Under the pieces are notes generated by a model. The model saw only the letters and a list, made by a program, of their open reading frames with translations. It was not told the DNA's origin and did not search any database. The position numbers and the translations under genes are program-made. Below are positions 35,243 through 45,707 of a stretch of DNA of 64,000 nt, in pieces; position 1 is the first letter of the stretch; every line of letters starts with the position of its first letter. The stretch covers positions 4,458,001 through 4,522,000 of the forward strand of contig NZ_CP109811.1 of the NCBI RefSeq assembly GCF_014856545.2, written 5' to 3'. Origin of the DNA: Mesobacillus jeotgali. Its GTDB lineage: Bacteria; Bacillota; Bacilli; Bacillales; Cytobacillaceae.

Positions 35243-35666
35243 AAATCCTCACTGTTTTTACTTTGTAATTAGCTTGTTTCTTAATTTACAATTTAACATA
35301 GTTTTGGGATTACGATATAGTAAAGAAAAATTAACCAGGGTTGATGTACAAAAGCGAAACTACTGTTGAGTAAGTATATAAAGAAAAGAAGTTAAGACGT
35401 CTTATAGTGCCTTTTTTATGTAAAACTACTGATTGGTTGCTTTAAAATCTGTGCTCTAGCTTTCTACCAAATATAATTAACGACAGAAAATATAAAATAC
35501 CGAGGGGATTCAGGAGATTTGGTTGGTAGCACTTTGTCATTTTGTTTATGGGTGTCATAACTCATCGATATTTGTGGATTTTATTCCCATTTCAAATAAA
35601 GGTTATACTCCCAGACAAGGGGAATAATATTATATAAGTTTCTCAAAATTACTGGGATGTGATGAA
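35243..35666. other. intergenic stretch upstream of the kinase
   Basis: AT-rich with no gene. It must contain the former kinase promoter on the minus strand. A perfect 12-base palindrome TAAGACGTCTTA at 35393-35404 is the only structure I noticed. Confidence 0.4.
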
Positions 35667-35783
35667 ATGAACCGAGAAGGTAATTTTGCAGTTGGCTTTT
35701 CATGGGGTATATCACTTAGTATACCACTTTGGATTTCTTTGTTTGGATGGATAAAATTAATGATAAATATATTTAGTCCTTAA
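35667..35783 (+). CDS. 38-aa hydrophobic peptide
   Basis: The ATG opens a short frame with one membrane helix (VGFSWGISLSIPLWISLFGW, residues about 9-28), short polar ends and a stop just before a strong terminator. Upstream, GGGATGTGATG offers only a weak ribosome binding site. The pattern MNREGNFAVGFSWG looks conserved to me among small Bacillus proteins, but I cannot name a family. It may be a small regulatory membrane peptide. Confidence 0.5.
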   Translation: MNREGNFAVGFSWGISLSIPLWISLFGWIKLMINIFSP

Positions 35784-35791
35784 TTGTTTTA

Positions 35792-35831
35792 ATAGCCTAT
35801 CGAAGATTTAAATAAATCTTCGATAGGCTAT
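35792..35831. terminator. perfect bidirectional terminator
   Basis: Inverted repeat with 19-bp arms (35792-35810 and 35813-35831) and a 2-base loop, T-rich on both outer sides. It ends the exopolysaccharide operon on the minus strand and the 38-aa gene on the plus strand. Confidence 0.9.
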
Positions 35832-35840
35832 ATTTATTTT

Positions 35841-37580
35841 CTAGGATAATACCTCTTGAACCTTATTCATAACTGCTTCTTTTATGCTTAGCAATTTCTC
35901 ACGACTTGTCTCCAGTGTTTCCGCTTTAACACCAAAGTAGAACTTCGCTTTTGGTTCCGTGCCGGATGGACGCAAACAGAACCATGACCCGTCAGCTAGG
36001 TGATACTTAAGAACATTTGATTTTGGCAATGCAATGGCACACTCTTTATTGCCCCTTAAATCAAATTGTGTACTCTCCAGGTAATCTTCAATCACAGTTA
36101 CTTCGATTGCAGCTACTTCCTTTATTGGTTCTTCACGGAAACGACTCATAAGCATTGCAATTTGCTCTGCTCCATCTTTACCTTTTAAAGTAATTGTTTC
36201 GAGATCCTCTTGATAATATCCATACTTCTCATAGATCTCTAGCAAGCCTTCATACAATGTCATTCCTTTTGCTTTATAAAAAGCTGCCACTTCTGTAGCA
36301 AAAACCGCAGATTGGACCGCATCTTTATCTCGGACAAAATCACCGATTAAGTATCCATAGCTCTCTTCATAGCCAAATAGGAAAGTATGCTCTCCCGTGT
36401 TCTCAAAATCATTGATTTTCTCGCCAATAAACTTAAATCCAGTCAGGGTATCAATGGTAGGAATACCGTACTCCGCCGCAATAGCCCGACCGATTTCAGA
36501 AGTTACAATGGTCTTGATTACGACCCCATTATCAGGCAATAACCCTTTTTCTTTCTTCTGGGATAGTAAGTATTCCAGCATTAATGCACCCATCTGGTTA
36601 CCAGTCAAGACTACATATTCCCCCTGCAGGTCTCTCACCGCGACACCGAGGCGATCAGCATCGGGATCAGTAGCCATCAAAATATCAGCATCCACTTTTT
36701 TTCCATAGCGGATAGCTATCTCAAAAGCAGCATGCTCTTCAGGATTAGGAGATTTCAACGTTGAAAAGTTCGGATCAGGCACTTCCTGTTCATTTACCAC
36801 TGTTACATTCGTAAAACCAAATGCCTTCAATCCTTCTTGAACCGGCTTATTCCCTGTTCCGTGCAAAGGAGAAAAAACAATCTTCAAATTATCTGAAACA
36901 CTTTTAACTATGTCAGCATTCAATTGCAAAGTTTTTAGGCTTGAAACATACTCTTGATCGATTTCTTCACCAATGTAAGTTAACAAACCGTTTTCTAAAA
37001 GTTCCTCTTCAGTCGCTACCTCTACCGTTAATTCATTCTCTACAGCATTCACATATTGAATGATCTCATCTGCAGCCTCTGGAGGAATTTGCCCTCCATC
37101 TTCACCATATACTTTAAAACCATTATACTCAGGTGGATTATGGCTTGCTGTTATAACCACACCAGCAAAGGCATTTAAATATCTTAAAGCAAATGAAAGT
37201 TCCGGTGTTGGTCGCAATTCTTCAAATAGGTATGTTTTAATACCATGCTTTCCGACCGTTTTTGCAACTTCCAACGCAAATTCAGGTGATTTATGGCGCG
37301 AATCATAAGCAATAGCAACCCCACGCTTCTTGGCTTCTTCACCCTTTTCGGCAATATACAGTGCAAGCCCCTCAGCGGCACGACGAATCGTATAAATGTT
37401 CATACGGTTTGTACCAGGACCTATTTCACCACGCATGCCGCCTGTGCCGAATTCTAAATGTTTATAGAAGCTATCTTCCAGCTCCGTTGCTGTCTTGGAT
37501 AATTTATCTAATTTATCCGATAATTCGTTTTGTAATTCACTAAATGAAGTCCATTTCTCTAATGTTTCTTTCCAATCCAT
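35841..37580 (-). CDS. pgcA: phosphoglucomutase/phosphomannomutase (alpha-D-phosphohexomutase)
   Basis: The 579-aa enzyme interconverts hexose 6- and 1-phosphates. The catalytic serine is in [20 protein letters not shown], the metal loop in [13 protein letters not shown], the sugar-binding loop in [11 protein letters not shown] and the phosphate site in [16 protein letters not shown]. Length and N-terminus fit Bacillus PgcA. As the last gene of the exopolysaccharide operon it would provide glucose-1-P for GalU and possibly mannose-1-P for ManC. The ATG has GGAGGAT upstream. A hairpin with T6 separates it from ugd. Confidence 0.93.
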   Translation of the reverse strand: MDWKETLEKWTSFSELQNELSDKLDKLSKTATELEDSFYKHLEFGTGGMRGEIGPGTNRMNIYTIRRAAEGLALYIAEKGEEAKKRGVAIAYDSRHKSPEFALEVAKTVGKHGIKTYLFEELRPTPELSFALRYLNAFAGVVITASHNPPEYNGFKVYGEDGGQIPPEAADEIIQYVNAVENELTVEVATEEELLENGLLTYIGEEIDQEYVSSLKTLQLNADIVKSVSDNLKIVFSPLHGTGNKPVQEGLKAFGFTNVTVVNEQEVPDPNFSTLKSPNPEEHAAFEIAIRYGKKVDADILMATDPDADRLGVAVRDLQGEYVVLTGNQMGALMLEYLLSQKKEKGLLPDNGVVIKTIVTSEIGRAIAAEYGIPTIDTLTGFKFIGEKINDFENTGEHTFLFGYEESYGYLIGDFVRDKDAVQSAVFATEVAAFYKAKGMTLYEGLLEIYEKYGYYQEDLETITLKGKDGAEQIAMLMSRFREEPIKEVAAIEVTVIEDYLESTQFDLRGNKECAIALPKSNVLKYHLADGSWFCLRPSGTEPKAKFYFGVKAETLETSREKLLSIKEAVMNKVQEVLS

Positions 37581-37606
37581 GTTAATCCTCCACTTCCCCC
37601 ATATGT

Positions 37607-37635
37607 AAAAAAGCCCCTTCTAAAAAAGAAAGGGC
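37607..37635 (-). terminator. hairpin with T-run between ugd and pgcA
   Basis: GCCCTTTC / GAAGGGGC on the minus strand followed by T6. It lies inside the operon, so read-through or partial termination is expected. Confidence 0.75.
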
Positions 37636-37647
37636 AACTATTTATTG

Positions 37648-38967
37648 CTAAACTAATGACGGTTCAAGACTATTTACTGTCTCTCTACCAATTGAATCAT
37701 AGATCATACTTGCTTTTTTTGTACTCTTGAGGTCGTAGCAATTTCTACCATCCAAGACAATTGGAGATTTCATCAGCTCTGAGTACTTGGATAAATCAAA
37801 GTCTTTAACCTCATCCCATTCTGTAAAAATGAAGCAAATATCTGCATCCTTTATAGTACTCTCTATTGAATCACAGTACGCAACCTCATTAGGGTACAAC
37901 TTTTTAAAGTTGTTAACTCCAACTGGATCCCATGCTCTCACATTTGCCCCATCTTCCAGCATTAGAGGAATATTAACCAGGGTAGGAGCTTCTCTTAAAT
38001 CATCTGTACCGGGTTTAAAGGTCAAACCTAGCACGGCAACATTCAAACCTTGCAAACTTTCATAATATTTACGAGACTTTTTAATTAACTTGAGCTTCTG
38101 ATTTTCATTAACATCGATTGCAGCTTTAACCGTCTTCAGTTCATGATCATGGAAGTTGGCTAACCAGTGAAGTGCTTTCGTATCTTTAGGGAAGCAAGAA
38201 CCTCCATAGCCGATCCCGGCATTTAAGAATCTGTTTCCGATACGGCTATCAAAGCCCATACCAAGTGCCACGTCTTCAATATCAGCCCCGATAATTTCAC
38301 ACAAGTTAGCAATCTCGTTGATGAATGATATTTTTAAAGCAAGAAAGTCGTTAGAAGCGTACTTAATCATCTCTGCACTTTTTCTGTTAGTCACAATGAT
38401 TGGAGCATCGAAATTCTTGTAAACCTCTTTTAGTACTTTACCAGGATATGAATCTTCTACTCCTACGACAATTCTCGACGCATGCAAAGTATCTCTCACT
38501 GCCGTACCTTGAGCCAAGAATTCTGGATTTGAAGCAACGTATACATTAACATTATTCTTTAATTTACTTTTGATTACTTCTTCAATTTTATCATTAGTAC
38601 CAATTGGTACGGTAGACTTAACAACCACTACGCAATCCTTTTCGATACTTTCAGCTATTTGTTCCGCCACTCCATACACGTATGTTAAATTAGCAGAACC
38701 ATCTTGTTTTTCTGGAGTTCCCACCCCAATAAAAACAACATCCGCATCTTTATAGGCTTCCTGATAGTCTGTAGTAAAATGAAGGCTCTGCATATTCTTC
38801 TGCATTAATTCTTCAAGCCCTGGCTCATAAATGGGTGAAACCCCAGCTCTCATTATCGCTACTTTTTTCTCATCTATATCAACACAAGTAACTTTATGCC
38901 CGTTTTCAGCAAGACAAACGCCGGTTACTAATCCAACATATCCTGTTCCGGCAACAGCTATTTTCAT
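37648..38967 (-). CDS. ugd: UDP-glucose 6-dehydrogenase
   Basis: The enzyme oxidises UDP-glucose to UDP-glucuronate with two NAD. The 439-aa protein has an N-terminal Rossmann motif GTGYVGLVTGVCLAENGH, the substrate-binding helix YASNDFLALKISFINEIANL, and the catalytic cysteine in GYGGSCFPKDTKAL (about residue 260). The C-terminal UDP-binding domain has AVLGLTFKPGTDDLREAP. It predicts an acidic, glucuronate-containing polymer. It uses UDP-glucose made by the GalU of the same operon. Start ATG with AAAGGTGAG upstream. Confidence 0.95.
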   Translation of the reverse strand: MKIAVAGTGYVGLVTGVCLAENGHKVTCVDIDEKKVAIMRAGVSPIYEPGLEELMQKNMQSLHFTTDYQEAYKDADVVFIGVGTPEKQDGSANLTYVYGVAEQIAESIEKDCVVVVKSTVPIGTNDKIEEVIKSKLKNNVNVYVASNPEFLAQGTAVRDTLHASRIVVGVEDSYPGKVLKEVYKNFDAPIIVTNRKSAEMIKYASNDFLALKISFINEIANLCEIIGADIEDVALGMGFDSRIGNRFLNAGIGYGGSCFPKDTKALHWLANFHDHELKTVKAAIDVNENQKLKLIKKSRKYYESLQGLNVAVLGLTFKPGTDDLREAPTLVNIPLMLEDGANVRAWDPVGVNNFKKLYPNEVAYCDSIESTIKDADICFIFTEWDEVKDFDLSKYSELMKSPIVLDGRNCYDLKSTKKASMIYDSIGRETVNSLEPSLV

Positions 38968-39064
38968 TTAACATCTCACCTTTAAATTATTTGAAATAAA
39001 TTTGGATATATAATTAATTACCCCTCTATTATAAAGAAACTAGCGCCCAGGTGGATATCCCAAA

Positions 39065-40159
39065 TTATAGAAATTGTTCTTGTTTATATAAAATTTTAAG
39101 GATATCTTCTGCAATTTCATTAACAGAGTTATTACTAGTATGTTTATCTCTAAACAAGTTCTTATTTAAACGATCAATAAATGAATAATTAACTTGGAGA
39201 TTTTTAAATTCATTCCAATCGATTACTTCGCATGCGCTATATTTTTTCAAATAGTTAATAGTAGATTGATCTTCAGTCATTGAACGTCTTTCTAATATTA
39301 ATAGTGGGACATTATTGTTTAATGCTTCACCCACCATACCCCATCCAGCTTTTGTTATGACTAAATCAGAAGATGCTATATAGTTCTGAGTTTCAACATA
39401 ATCTAGTGGAATTTGTTGCACATTCTCTCTTTTAACTGGGACATTTGAAGAAATAACAAATTCTATATCAGGACTATCCCATATAGGGAGTAAATCAAAT
39501 GTTGCCTGATCAATTTTCATCCCAAGCCCTAAAAAAACAATCTTCTTTTCATGACTTTTATCAACCTGATTTCTAATACTATTGATTTCTGATAAATCAA
39601 CTTTTCTAGAAAAAAATCCATACTCTTTGGAGTCGGATCCCCATGTTTCATTGCTTCCTGCTAATGAAAAGAAATAGGTTATTTTACTATAGACCTCTTT
39701 AAGTGGAGTCAATATAGCTTCCTCAATCAATCCTTGGTAAGCTGTGAACCAGGTGAAATTTGAAAGACCTATAGAAGGAATACCCAAGTTTCTAGCCGGC
39801 TCAAAAGGCAAAGGGCTAATATCAGATATCACTAGATCCACATGATTAATCTTCAAAAATTTTTCTTCCTCTAAAAGTCGACTATCCCAATCATTAATAA
39901 ACTTGAGATATTCTTCGAATAACAACCTTTTATCAGGATAAATGGAGCCTTTTTTTAAAAAATATCCTATGTCAGTATTTAATTCCCGGAAAGAAACTCG
40001 CCTAGAAAGAATTGAAGCTTTCATAAAAGAAACGGCAAATGAATGGCAAACAATAACTCGTATATTAGAATCTCGAAGAAGAAGTTCTCTTATAATAGCT
40101 ATACTCCGAGAAGCATGCCCATAGCCATAATCAGAAATGTAATAAGCAATTACTTTCAT
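39065..40159 (-). CDS. GT-B fold glycosyltransferase-like protein (MurG-related)
   Basis: The 364-aa protein opens with a glycine-rich loop in VIAYYISDYGYGHASRSIAI, as in MurG-like GT-B enzymes, and has a C-terminal nucleotide-sugar half with SSDLVITKAGWGMVGEALNNNVPLLILER, equivalent to the donor-binding region of GT28. There is no membrane span. It would transfer one sugar to the lipid-linked repeat unit on the cytoplasmic face. Donor and acceptor are unknown. It lies between manC and ugd. A terminator-like hairpin precedes it on the manC side. Confidence 0.75.
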   Translation of the reverse strand: MKVIAYYISDYGYGHASRSIAIIRELLLRDSNIRVIVCHSFAVSFMKASILSRRVSFRELNTDIGYFLKKGSIYPDKRLLFEEYLKFINDWDSRLLEEEKFLKINHVDLVISDISPLPFEPARNLGIPSIGLSNFTWFTAYQGLIEEAILTPLKEVYSKITYFFSLAGSNETWGSDSKEYGFFSRKVDLSEINSIRNQVDKSHEKKIVFLGLGMKIDQATFDLLPIWDSPDIEFVISSNVPVKRENVQQIPLDYVETQNYIASSDLVITKAGWGMVGEALNNNVPLLILERRSMTEDQSTINYLKKYSACEVIDWNEFKNLQVNYSFIDRLNKNLFRDKHTSNNSVNEIAEDILKILYKQEQFL

Positions 40160-40176
40160 ATCACTTCGACTCCATT

Positions 40177-40206
40177 AAAAAAGGGAAAGAGCCATCGCCT
40201 TTCCCA
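40177..40206 (-). terminator. hairpin with T6 after manC
   Basis: GGGAAAG / CTTTCCC (40183-40189, 40199-40205) followed by T6 on the minus strand, inside the exopolysaccharide operon. Confidence 0.75.
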
Positions 40207-40212
40207 CAAAAA

Positions 40213-41600
40213 TTAAACAATTACTTTTGCCTTAGCCTTACTAAAATGCTCCATAACATCTTCCCATTTAAATAATAGGCGTGTGAAATCTTCATCACTT
40301 ATACCAAAGCCTGTTTGCACTTCAATAAATTCTAACTCAGATAATGCTTTAATTCCATGCTTCTTCCCCGCTGGAAGATGAATGATATCGCCCGCCTTAA
40401 CCCGAGTAATGTGGTCATCCAATGCTAATTCACCTTCGCCACGTACGATCGTCCATACTTCATCTCGTAAATTATGATAATGATAACTTGAATTCTTTCC
40501 ATCATGAATACATATACGTTTAGTTACCATCTCATCTCCATTATCATACTTTGCATAATCCAGTACTCTGGACCAACCCCATATCCGTTCCTCATACATA
40601 GGCGGCTGTTCAAATCCACTAATTAAATCCTTAATTTTTGGACTAGATGCTTTATCGGCAACCAATATTCCATCAGGGCTAGCTGCAACAACGATATCTT
40701 TTACGCCCAGTACAGTAACTGGAATATCAAGTTCATTAATCAAATGGGTGTTAATAGAATCATCACTTAATACACCTTTACCTAACTGAGATGTTGCCAT
40801 TTCTTCTGTAAGGGTATTCCAAGTACCGAGATCCTTCCAATAACCATCATAAGGGATAGCGACAATATGCTCAGCCTTTTCCACTACTTCATAATCAAAA
40901 CTTATCTTAGGAAGCATATTATACATCATATCAAGCTCGTCATACTCAATTGGCAAGCCTTTTTGATTCATAATATCAATCAAAAGCTTAATTTAAAAGC
41001 AAATACCCCACAATTCCAAAGAGCATTTAAATCAATTAGTGTTTGAGCTTTTTCTTCGCTTGGTTTTTCAGTAAAATGATTTACAGTAATATATTCATTA
41101 CTATTTGCTTCACTATTAGGAACAATATATCCATATTTAGATGAAGGATATGTCGGCTTAACTCCTATTAATGCCAAATCTGCACTGGTCTCTATTAATA
41201 CCTTCTCTAGTTCTTTTACTTTTTCAAAAAAACCATCCTCCACGTACGGATCAACTGGAAGGACAACAATAATTTCATCTGAATGTGCTTTTTCAATAGA
41301 TGCTAAATAAGCAGAAGCTAAAGCAATAGCCGGAAAGGTATCTCGACGTTCTGGCTCTATTATTAGAGGAACATCCATTCCTACCTGACTATGAATCATG
41401 TCTCTTTGCATTTTGGACGTAGCAATAATTGAAGAGTCCGAAAGGCCAACTGCTCCTAATTGGCTCCAAACACGCTGAACCATTGATTGTTTTTGATCTT
41501 GGCTACTTTGTAGTACTTTTAAGAATTGTTTTGATCTTGTGTCGTTGGATAAAGGCCATAAACGCTTGCCTGATCCTCCGGAAAGTAATACTAGCTTCAT
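40213..41600 (-). pseudogene. manC: mannose-1-phosphate guanylyltransferase (GDP-mannose synthesis), frameshifted
   Basis: The N-terminal part (41600-40980, 206 aa) has the nucleotidyltransferase motif LLSGGSGKRLWPLSND and EPERRDTFPAIALA. The C-terminal part (40983-40213) continues with the end of that domain (GYWKDLGTWNTLTEE) and a cupin domain (SYHYHNLRDEVW, HLPAGKKHGI). The frames meet at about 40982-40985. Adding one T to the minus-strand T4 run gives KLSFLIDIMNQKG and a normal ManC of about 460 aa. So the gene is either inactivated by a one-base loss or the base is a sequencing error. It is needed for GDP-mannose, the precursor of the Gmd/Fcl pathway, which makes its loss costly. Confidence 0.88.
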
Positions 41601-41670
41601 ATTTTCCCTCCGTTTTTAGAATTTTTATCATTCAAAAGATGTAATTAATTTCATCATAAATTATATCGCC

Positions 41671-42228
41671 TTATTGCTGTATTATTTTCATGGTTTTCCC
41701 TGGATTGCCAACAATCACACTATTTGGAGGGAATTTTCCACTTACTACCGCACCAGCACCTACCACACAACCATCACCCAATTCAGTACCTTTTAGAATA
41801 AGAGTGTTACAACCAATAAAACAATTTTCACCAATATAAATTGGACGTGTTTTAATCTTTTCCTTAATATCTGCGTTTCTTGCATTAATTTCAATGGGAT
41901 GAAAGTCGTTGTCTAATATTTTTGCATTTCCACCAATCATAGTATTATTACCAATTGTAATGGAAGACCTAGCGTAAATTGTTGCTCCAGAGATACCAAC
42001 ATTATCTCCAATTTCAATCTTTGCTTCTGGTGTTCTAGTTACAATTATAGAACGTGAATAAAGACCTACGAGATTAGATAAAAATGAAGATTTTATTGTA
42101 ACATTGTTACCTATTTTTATAGAAGAACCTCTTTTATTATAAATAACTGGACAACCTTGTAAGTTTAAATTTTCACCATACTTAATCTTTGAAATTTTTA
42201 ACAATACCTTATAGTAATTTGCATTCAT
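41671..42228 (-). CDS. hexapeptide-repeat acetyltransferase
   Basis: The 185-aa protein is a left-handed beta-helix acyltransferase with repeats such as IKIGNNVTI, IEIGDNVGI, ITIGNNTMI, IYIGENCFI and GDGCVVGAGAVVSG, and a probable catalytic histidine in NDFHPIEI. The C-terminal NSVIVGNPGKTMKII is typical of WcaF/WbbJ-type sugar O-acetyltransferases. It probably acetylates the exopolysaccharide repeat unit with acetyl-CoA. The start ATG has GGAGGA 6 bases upstream. Confidence 0.88.
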   Translation of the reverse strand: MNANYYKVLLKISKIKYGENLNLQGCPVIYNKRGSSIKIGNNVTIKSSFLSNLVGLYSRSIIVTRTPEAKIEIGDNVGISGATIYARSSITIGNNTMIGGNAKILDNDFHPIEINARNADIKEKIKTRPIYIGENCFIGCNTLILKGTELGDGCVVGAGAVVSGKFPPNSVIVGNPGKTMKIIQQ

Positions 42229-42318
42229 ATGCTCCTCCGCATTCTCCCAATTACAAAATAATTATCTATAACTTTACTTATTTTAACGTTTAGTGTAATT
42301 GTCCAATTAAAGGCATCT

Positions 42319-44253
42319 TCATAGTTTCCTAATAGATTTCACCAATGATTTTGTTTTCTTTTTAAGGTTATTAACTTTTTTATACATTGAAGGTGGTGAC
42401 TTGTAATTTTTTTCTAAATTAATTACTTCCGCTATATCGTGATGGGATACAGAAATTGTATTTCCTTCAACATTAACTTTAGGAATATCGTTCCAGTAAT
42501 TTTCATTTTTTCTATTGAAACTCATATCTCCTAAAACAGCGTTAACTATAAAGTAATCACCTTTTCTCAGTTTCCATGATAATACTGGTAGCTCTGTTCT
42601 AGGAAAATTAAGATTAGTATTTGCCACTGGGTAGATTACTTCTGGAAGACCATTTCCAATTAAAGATAGTATTCCGCTATGAATATTACCATAAGTAATT
42701 CCTACTCCATTATCTCTCTCGTTAATTGTTCGTGAAATTGAAGGATTAAGATGCGACTTTCGTTCAATAGAATATCCACTTTCGCAAAGTATAATATTCC
42801 TTTTAGTCTTTATTTTATGAATCCTTATATGCCATGGAACGTTAGGCAATATATAAGTTTCTACTTCTACATCGTTCCAAGGTTTCCAAATTGAATATAG
42901 AAATTTATCCTCATTTAAATAATATTTGAGGCCTGATCTCGGTTTAAATACTTCTCCATCATCACTTATTGATAAAGTTGAGTCATAAGCACCTTGCCTG
43001 ATACTATTGTTAGACCTTGGAACACTAAACCCAAATATATTAGAATAAACCATCTTTTCATATTTAGCAGCAGAATGAACCAATCCTTCACAGTTTTGTC
43101 CATTTACAAATGCAGCAACATGACTATTATTCCTACAAATCGTCATTCGAGAATGTTGTTGTATTACTCTAGAGTGTAGAGGTGGAAGTTCCTCTTCATT
43201 AACTTTCCAGTATTCGTGTTGGTTATCTAGAGCTAATATTAAGAAAACTTTTAGCGCCCAGTAGGCAGATCCACTACCGTTATACTCCTCAGACATATTT
43301 ATATTAGGGTAAGCATAGCCTACAGTTAATAAGCCTGAGTTGTCAAAAATCTGTTGCTTAAACCACCATCTTAAATTACGATTTATTACTCCCTTTACAA
43401 TTCCCAGAGAAAAGACATCAACTTCTGCATATATTATAGCACTCCAAAATGCCACCTGGGCAAATCGGTATGTTAAACTTCTTCCAAAAGGTATTGCCGA
43501 ACCATCTGTAGAAAACCAATAAATAAAATCTTTTGCAAATAATTCGGCTCTATTTTTATACTCCTTACTACGATTTATATCATCATTTTTCATAATTTTA
43601 GAATATATCAGTGAATAGAAGTGAATCGCAAAAGAAATATAATAGTCTCTTTGATTTGTTTCCCCATCAGAATACCATCCAGCACCGAGATAAAACTCAT
43701 CAATTCTAGCCAAATTATTATCTATTGTTTTATTACAATATTCTCCTCCAATTTTTTTTAATGAAATATTTACTAATACCGCGAAGAATAACCAATTATT
43801 ATCAACTAACTTTTTATGATTAATTTGTAGTAACCATGATTGTATATTATCTTTTTGAATATCATTTAAGTTATCCCAAAAATCACCTTTAGAAAAATAA
43901 AGGAAAAGGGCTATGCTAGGCATTTCAACTGCACGTTGATCAAAATCTTCTATTTTTCCCCAATAGTTTGGATGATTAGGATTCGTTCCATTTAAAATGC
44001 CTTCTTTGAAATTGTTTACGATAGGATTATCATTCTTTTCTCTTGAAAAAGGACCTAAACCCCATAATATTCTTGCAAATGCTTCTATATTTAAAATAAG
44101 ATCACTATAATTTGTGGCATTATAGGAAGACAACGATAATAATGCTTTATCTTCGCTAAAATAGGGTACAACAGGAGTACAGAGGTCCAATAAAGCTTTT
44201 TCATAATCAGCTTTTGTATATAGTGGATTTTCCTTTAGTTGATTTAAGGCCAT
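42319..44253 (-). CDS. DUF2264 family protein (possible glycosidase or lyase)
   Basis: The 644-aa soluble protein matches my recollection of DUF2264: N-terminal YSDLILNIEAFARILWGLGPF, middle helical barrel with GGEYCNKTID, LGAGWYSDGETNQRDYYISFAIHFYSL and FAKDFIYWFSTDGSAIPFGRSLTYRFAQ, then a beta-sandwich half. The architecture (alpha/alpha barrel plus beta-sandwich) is that of polysaccharide lyases and several glycosidase families. It has no signal peptide, so it acts in the cytoplasm or is released by lysis. In the middle of an exopolysaccharide operon it could trim or edit the polymer or its lipid-linked unit. Base composition is clearly more AT-rich than in the flanking housekeeping genes. 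Confidence 0.72.
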   Translation of the reverse strand: MALNQLKENPLYTKADYEKALLDLCTPVVPYFSEDKALLSLSSYNATNYSDLILNIEAFARILWGLGPFSREKNDNPIVNNFKEGILNGTNPNHPNYWGKIEDFDQRAVEMPSIALFLYFSKGDFWDNLNDIQKDNIQSWLLQINHKKLVDNNWLFFAVLVNISLKKIGGEYCNKTIDNNLARIDEFYLGAGWYSDGETNQRDYYISFAIHFYSLIYSKIMKNDDINRSKEYKNRAELFAKDFIYWFSTDGSAIPFGRSLTYRFAQVAFWSAIIYAEVDVFSLGIVKGVINRNLRWWFKQQIFDNSGLLTVGYAYPNINMSEEYNGSGSAYWALKVFLILALDNQHEYWKVNEEELPPLHSRVIQQHSRMTICRNNSHVAAFVNGQNCEGLVHSAAKYEKMVYSNIFGFSVPRSNNSIRQGAYDSTLSISDDGEVFKPRSGLKYYLNEDKFLYSIWKPWNDVEVETYILPNVPWHIRIHKIKTKRNIILCESGYSIERKSHLNPSISRTINERDNGVGITYGNIHSGILSLIGNGLPEVIYPVANTNLNFPRTELPVLSWKLRKGDYFIVNAVLGDMSFNRKNENYWNDIPKVNVEGNTISVSHHDIAEVINLEKNYKSPPSMYKKVNNLKKKTKSLVKSIRKL

Positions 44254-44264
44254 TTAACTTCCCC

Positions 44265-45650
44265 CTATCGTAAAGATTTCTTTAGTAAACTGAAAACAAG
44301 TCTTTTATTCACAAATATTCCGAATAGCCCTACTATAATTAATATAATTAATTGAACAACAAGAAATTCCTTATATAAATGACTTATGACCATTAGAGCA
44401 ACACATGTTAATGATAAACCAAACAAAATACTATAATTTATATTTAAGATCATACGTTTTTTTAACATTGGAACTCTAAAAGCAAACATAGATATAGTTC
44501 CAATTAGAGAAGCAGCTACCACCCCTATAACTCCAAATATATTTGCGCCAATATAAGCCAAAATTATAGAGATAACTCCTCCTATTAATGTTGTTTGGAA
44601 TATAACTTTACTTTCTTTATTAGCTAAAAAACCGCTGCCTAGATGTGTGACTATTGCGGATAAAGCAGCATTTAGATAAATAATAGGTGTTAAAACTACA
44701 CCGCTTTTATAATCTCCAAAAACAAAAAACTGATAAAATATATAGGTAGCAGGAATTAATATTGCAACTCCTATAAGAATGAACCTAATCAATATATCTA
44801 GAATTTTATTAAAATAGTCATCACTATCTTTTTCTCCATGTATTCTAAAAGATTCCTCTAACCATGCCATATTTAAAACAGTAGTGAATAGTGTCATTAA
44901 AGCACCAAATCGATTAGCTAATGAAAATATACCGTTCTGTTCAATTCCTAGCTTATAAGAAATAATCAATGTATTGCTTGAACTTATTAACCACCATGAA
45001 ACGGCATTCACACTTAAAGGGAGTGAGTACTTAATAATTGACTTCAGTAAAGTTATATCAAAGTCAGACTTCTTTAATCCTGCCAACAATTTAACATCTG
45101 ATTCAATAATTAAGATCAAAACAATTTTCCCCGCAATATTTGCAATAAACAATGCTAATATATCAACATTAAAAAACACAATAAGTATGATATTAAGCAT
45201 AATCATAACTACTGATTCTGCAATAATTGATAAAGTATAAATTTTATTTTTATTTAAAGCACGAGCAGTAAATTGCCAAAAGGATGAAGCTATTTGAAAA
45301 ATCCCCATTAGCAATATACCTATTCCATAATGCAAATTTAATACAAAATGGAAAATTAAAAAAAGTAGTGAGTATATGACTGTTAGTCCAATAGAATAAT
45401 AAGTTGCTGTAGTAATAACCTTTCGTTCATTTCCCTGTTTTTCTATTGTAAATCTAAGCACACCTTCCCAAATAGATTGATACAATAGCGGAATAGATAG
45501 TGCAATAATAGAAATAATAAGATTAAAATATCCAAATTCCGAAGGATTAATATATAATGAATACACAGGTATCAATAAGATTTGTAACAATTTCGAAAGT
45601 GTACCAAGAAAATAAAATAAGACATTTTTTAGTAAACGTGTTGACTCCAA
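44265..45650 (-). CDS. wzx: polysaccharide repeat-unit flippase (Wzx-like)
   Basis: The integral membrane protein of about 461 aa has 12-14 predicted spans of the MATE/MOP (polysaccharide transporter) class. It opens ESTRLLKNVLFYFLGTLSKL and contains the Wzx-like YSLPLSVNAVSWWLISSSNTLI. It would flip the undecaprenyl-linked repeat unit to the outer face for polymerisation. I prefer the TTG at 45650, 8 bases after AGGGG. The ATG at 45671 has no ribosome binding site. It is followed after a few bases by the DUF2264 gene. Confidence 0.88.
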   Translation of the reverse strand: MESTRLLKNVLFYFLGTLSKLLQILLIPVYSLYINPSEFGYFNLIISIIALSIPLLYQSIWEGVLRFTIEKQGNERKVITTATYYSIGLTVIYSLLFLIFHFVLNLHYGIGILLMGIFQIASSFWQFTARALNKNKIYTLSIIAESVVMIMLNIILIVFFNVDILALFIANIAGKIVLILIIESDVKLLAGLKKSDFDITLLKSIIKYSLPLSVNAVSWWLISSSNTLIISYKLGIEQNGIFSLANRFGALMTLFTTVLNMAWLEESFRIHGEKDSDDYFNKILDILIRFILIGVAILIPATYIFYQFFVFGDYKSGVVLTPIIYLNAALSAIVTHLGSGFLANKESKVIFQTTLIGGVISIILAYIGANIFGVIGVVAASLIGTISMFAFRVPMLKKRMILNINYSILFGLSLTCVALMVISHLYKEFLVVQLIILIIVGLFGIFVNKRLVFSLLKKSLR

Positions 45651-45707
45651 ATTTAAGTCCCCTACTAACATTTTTTAAATTTATCATTTGAATTAAGTAA
45701 AATTCAT

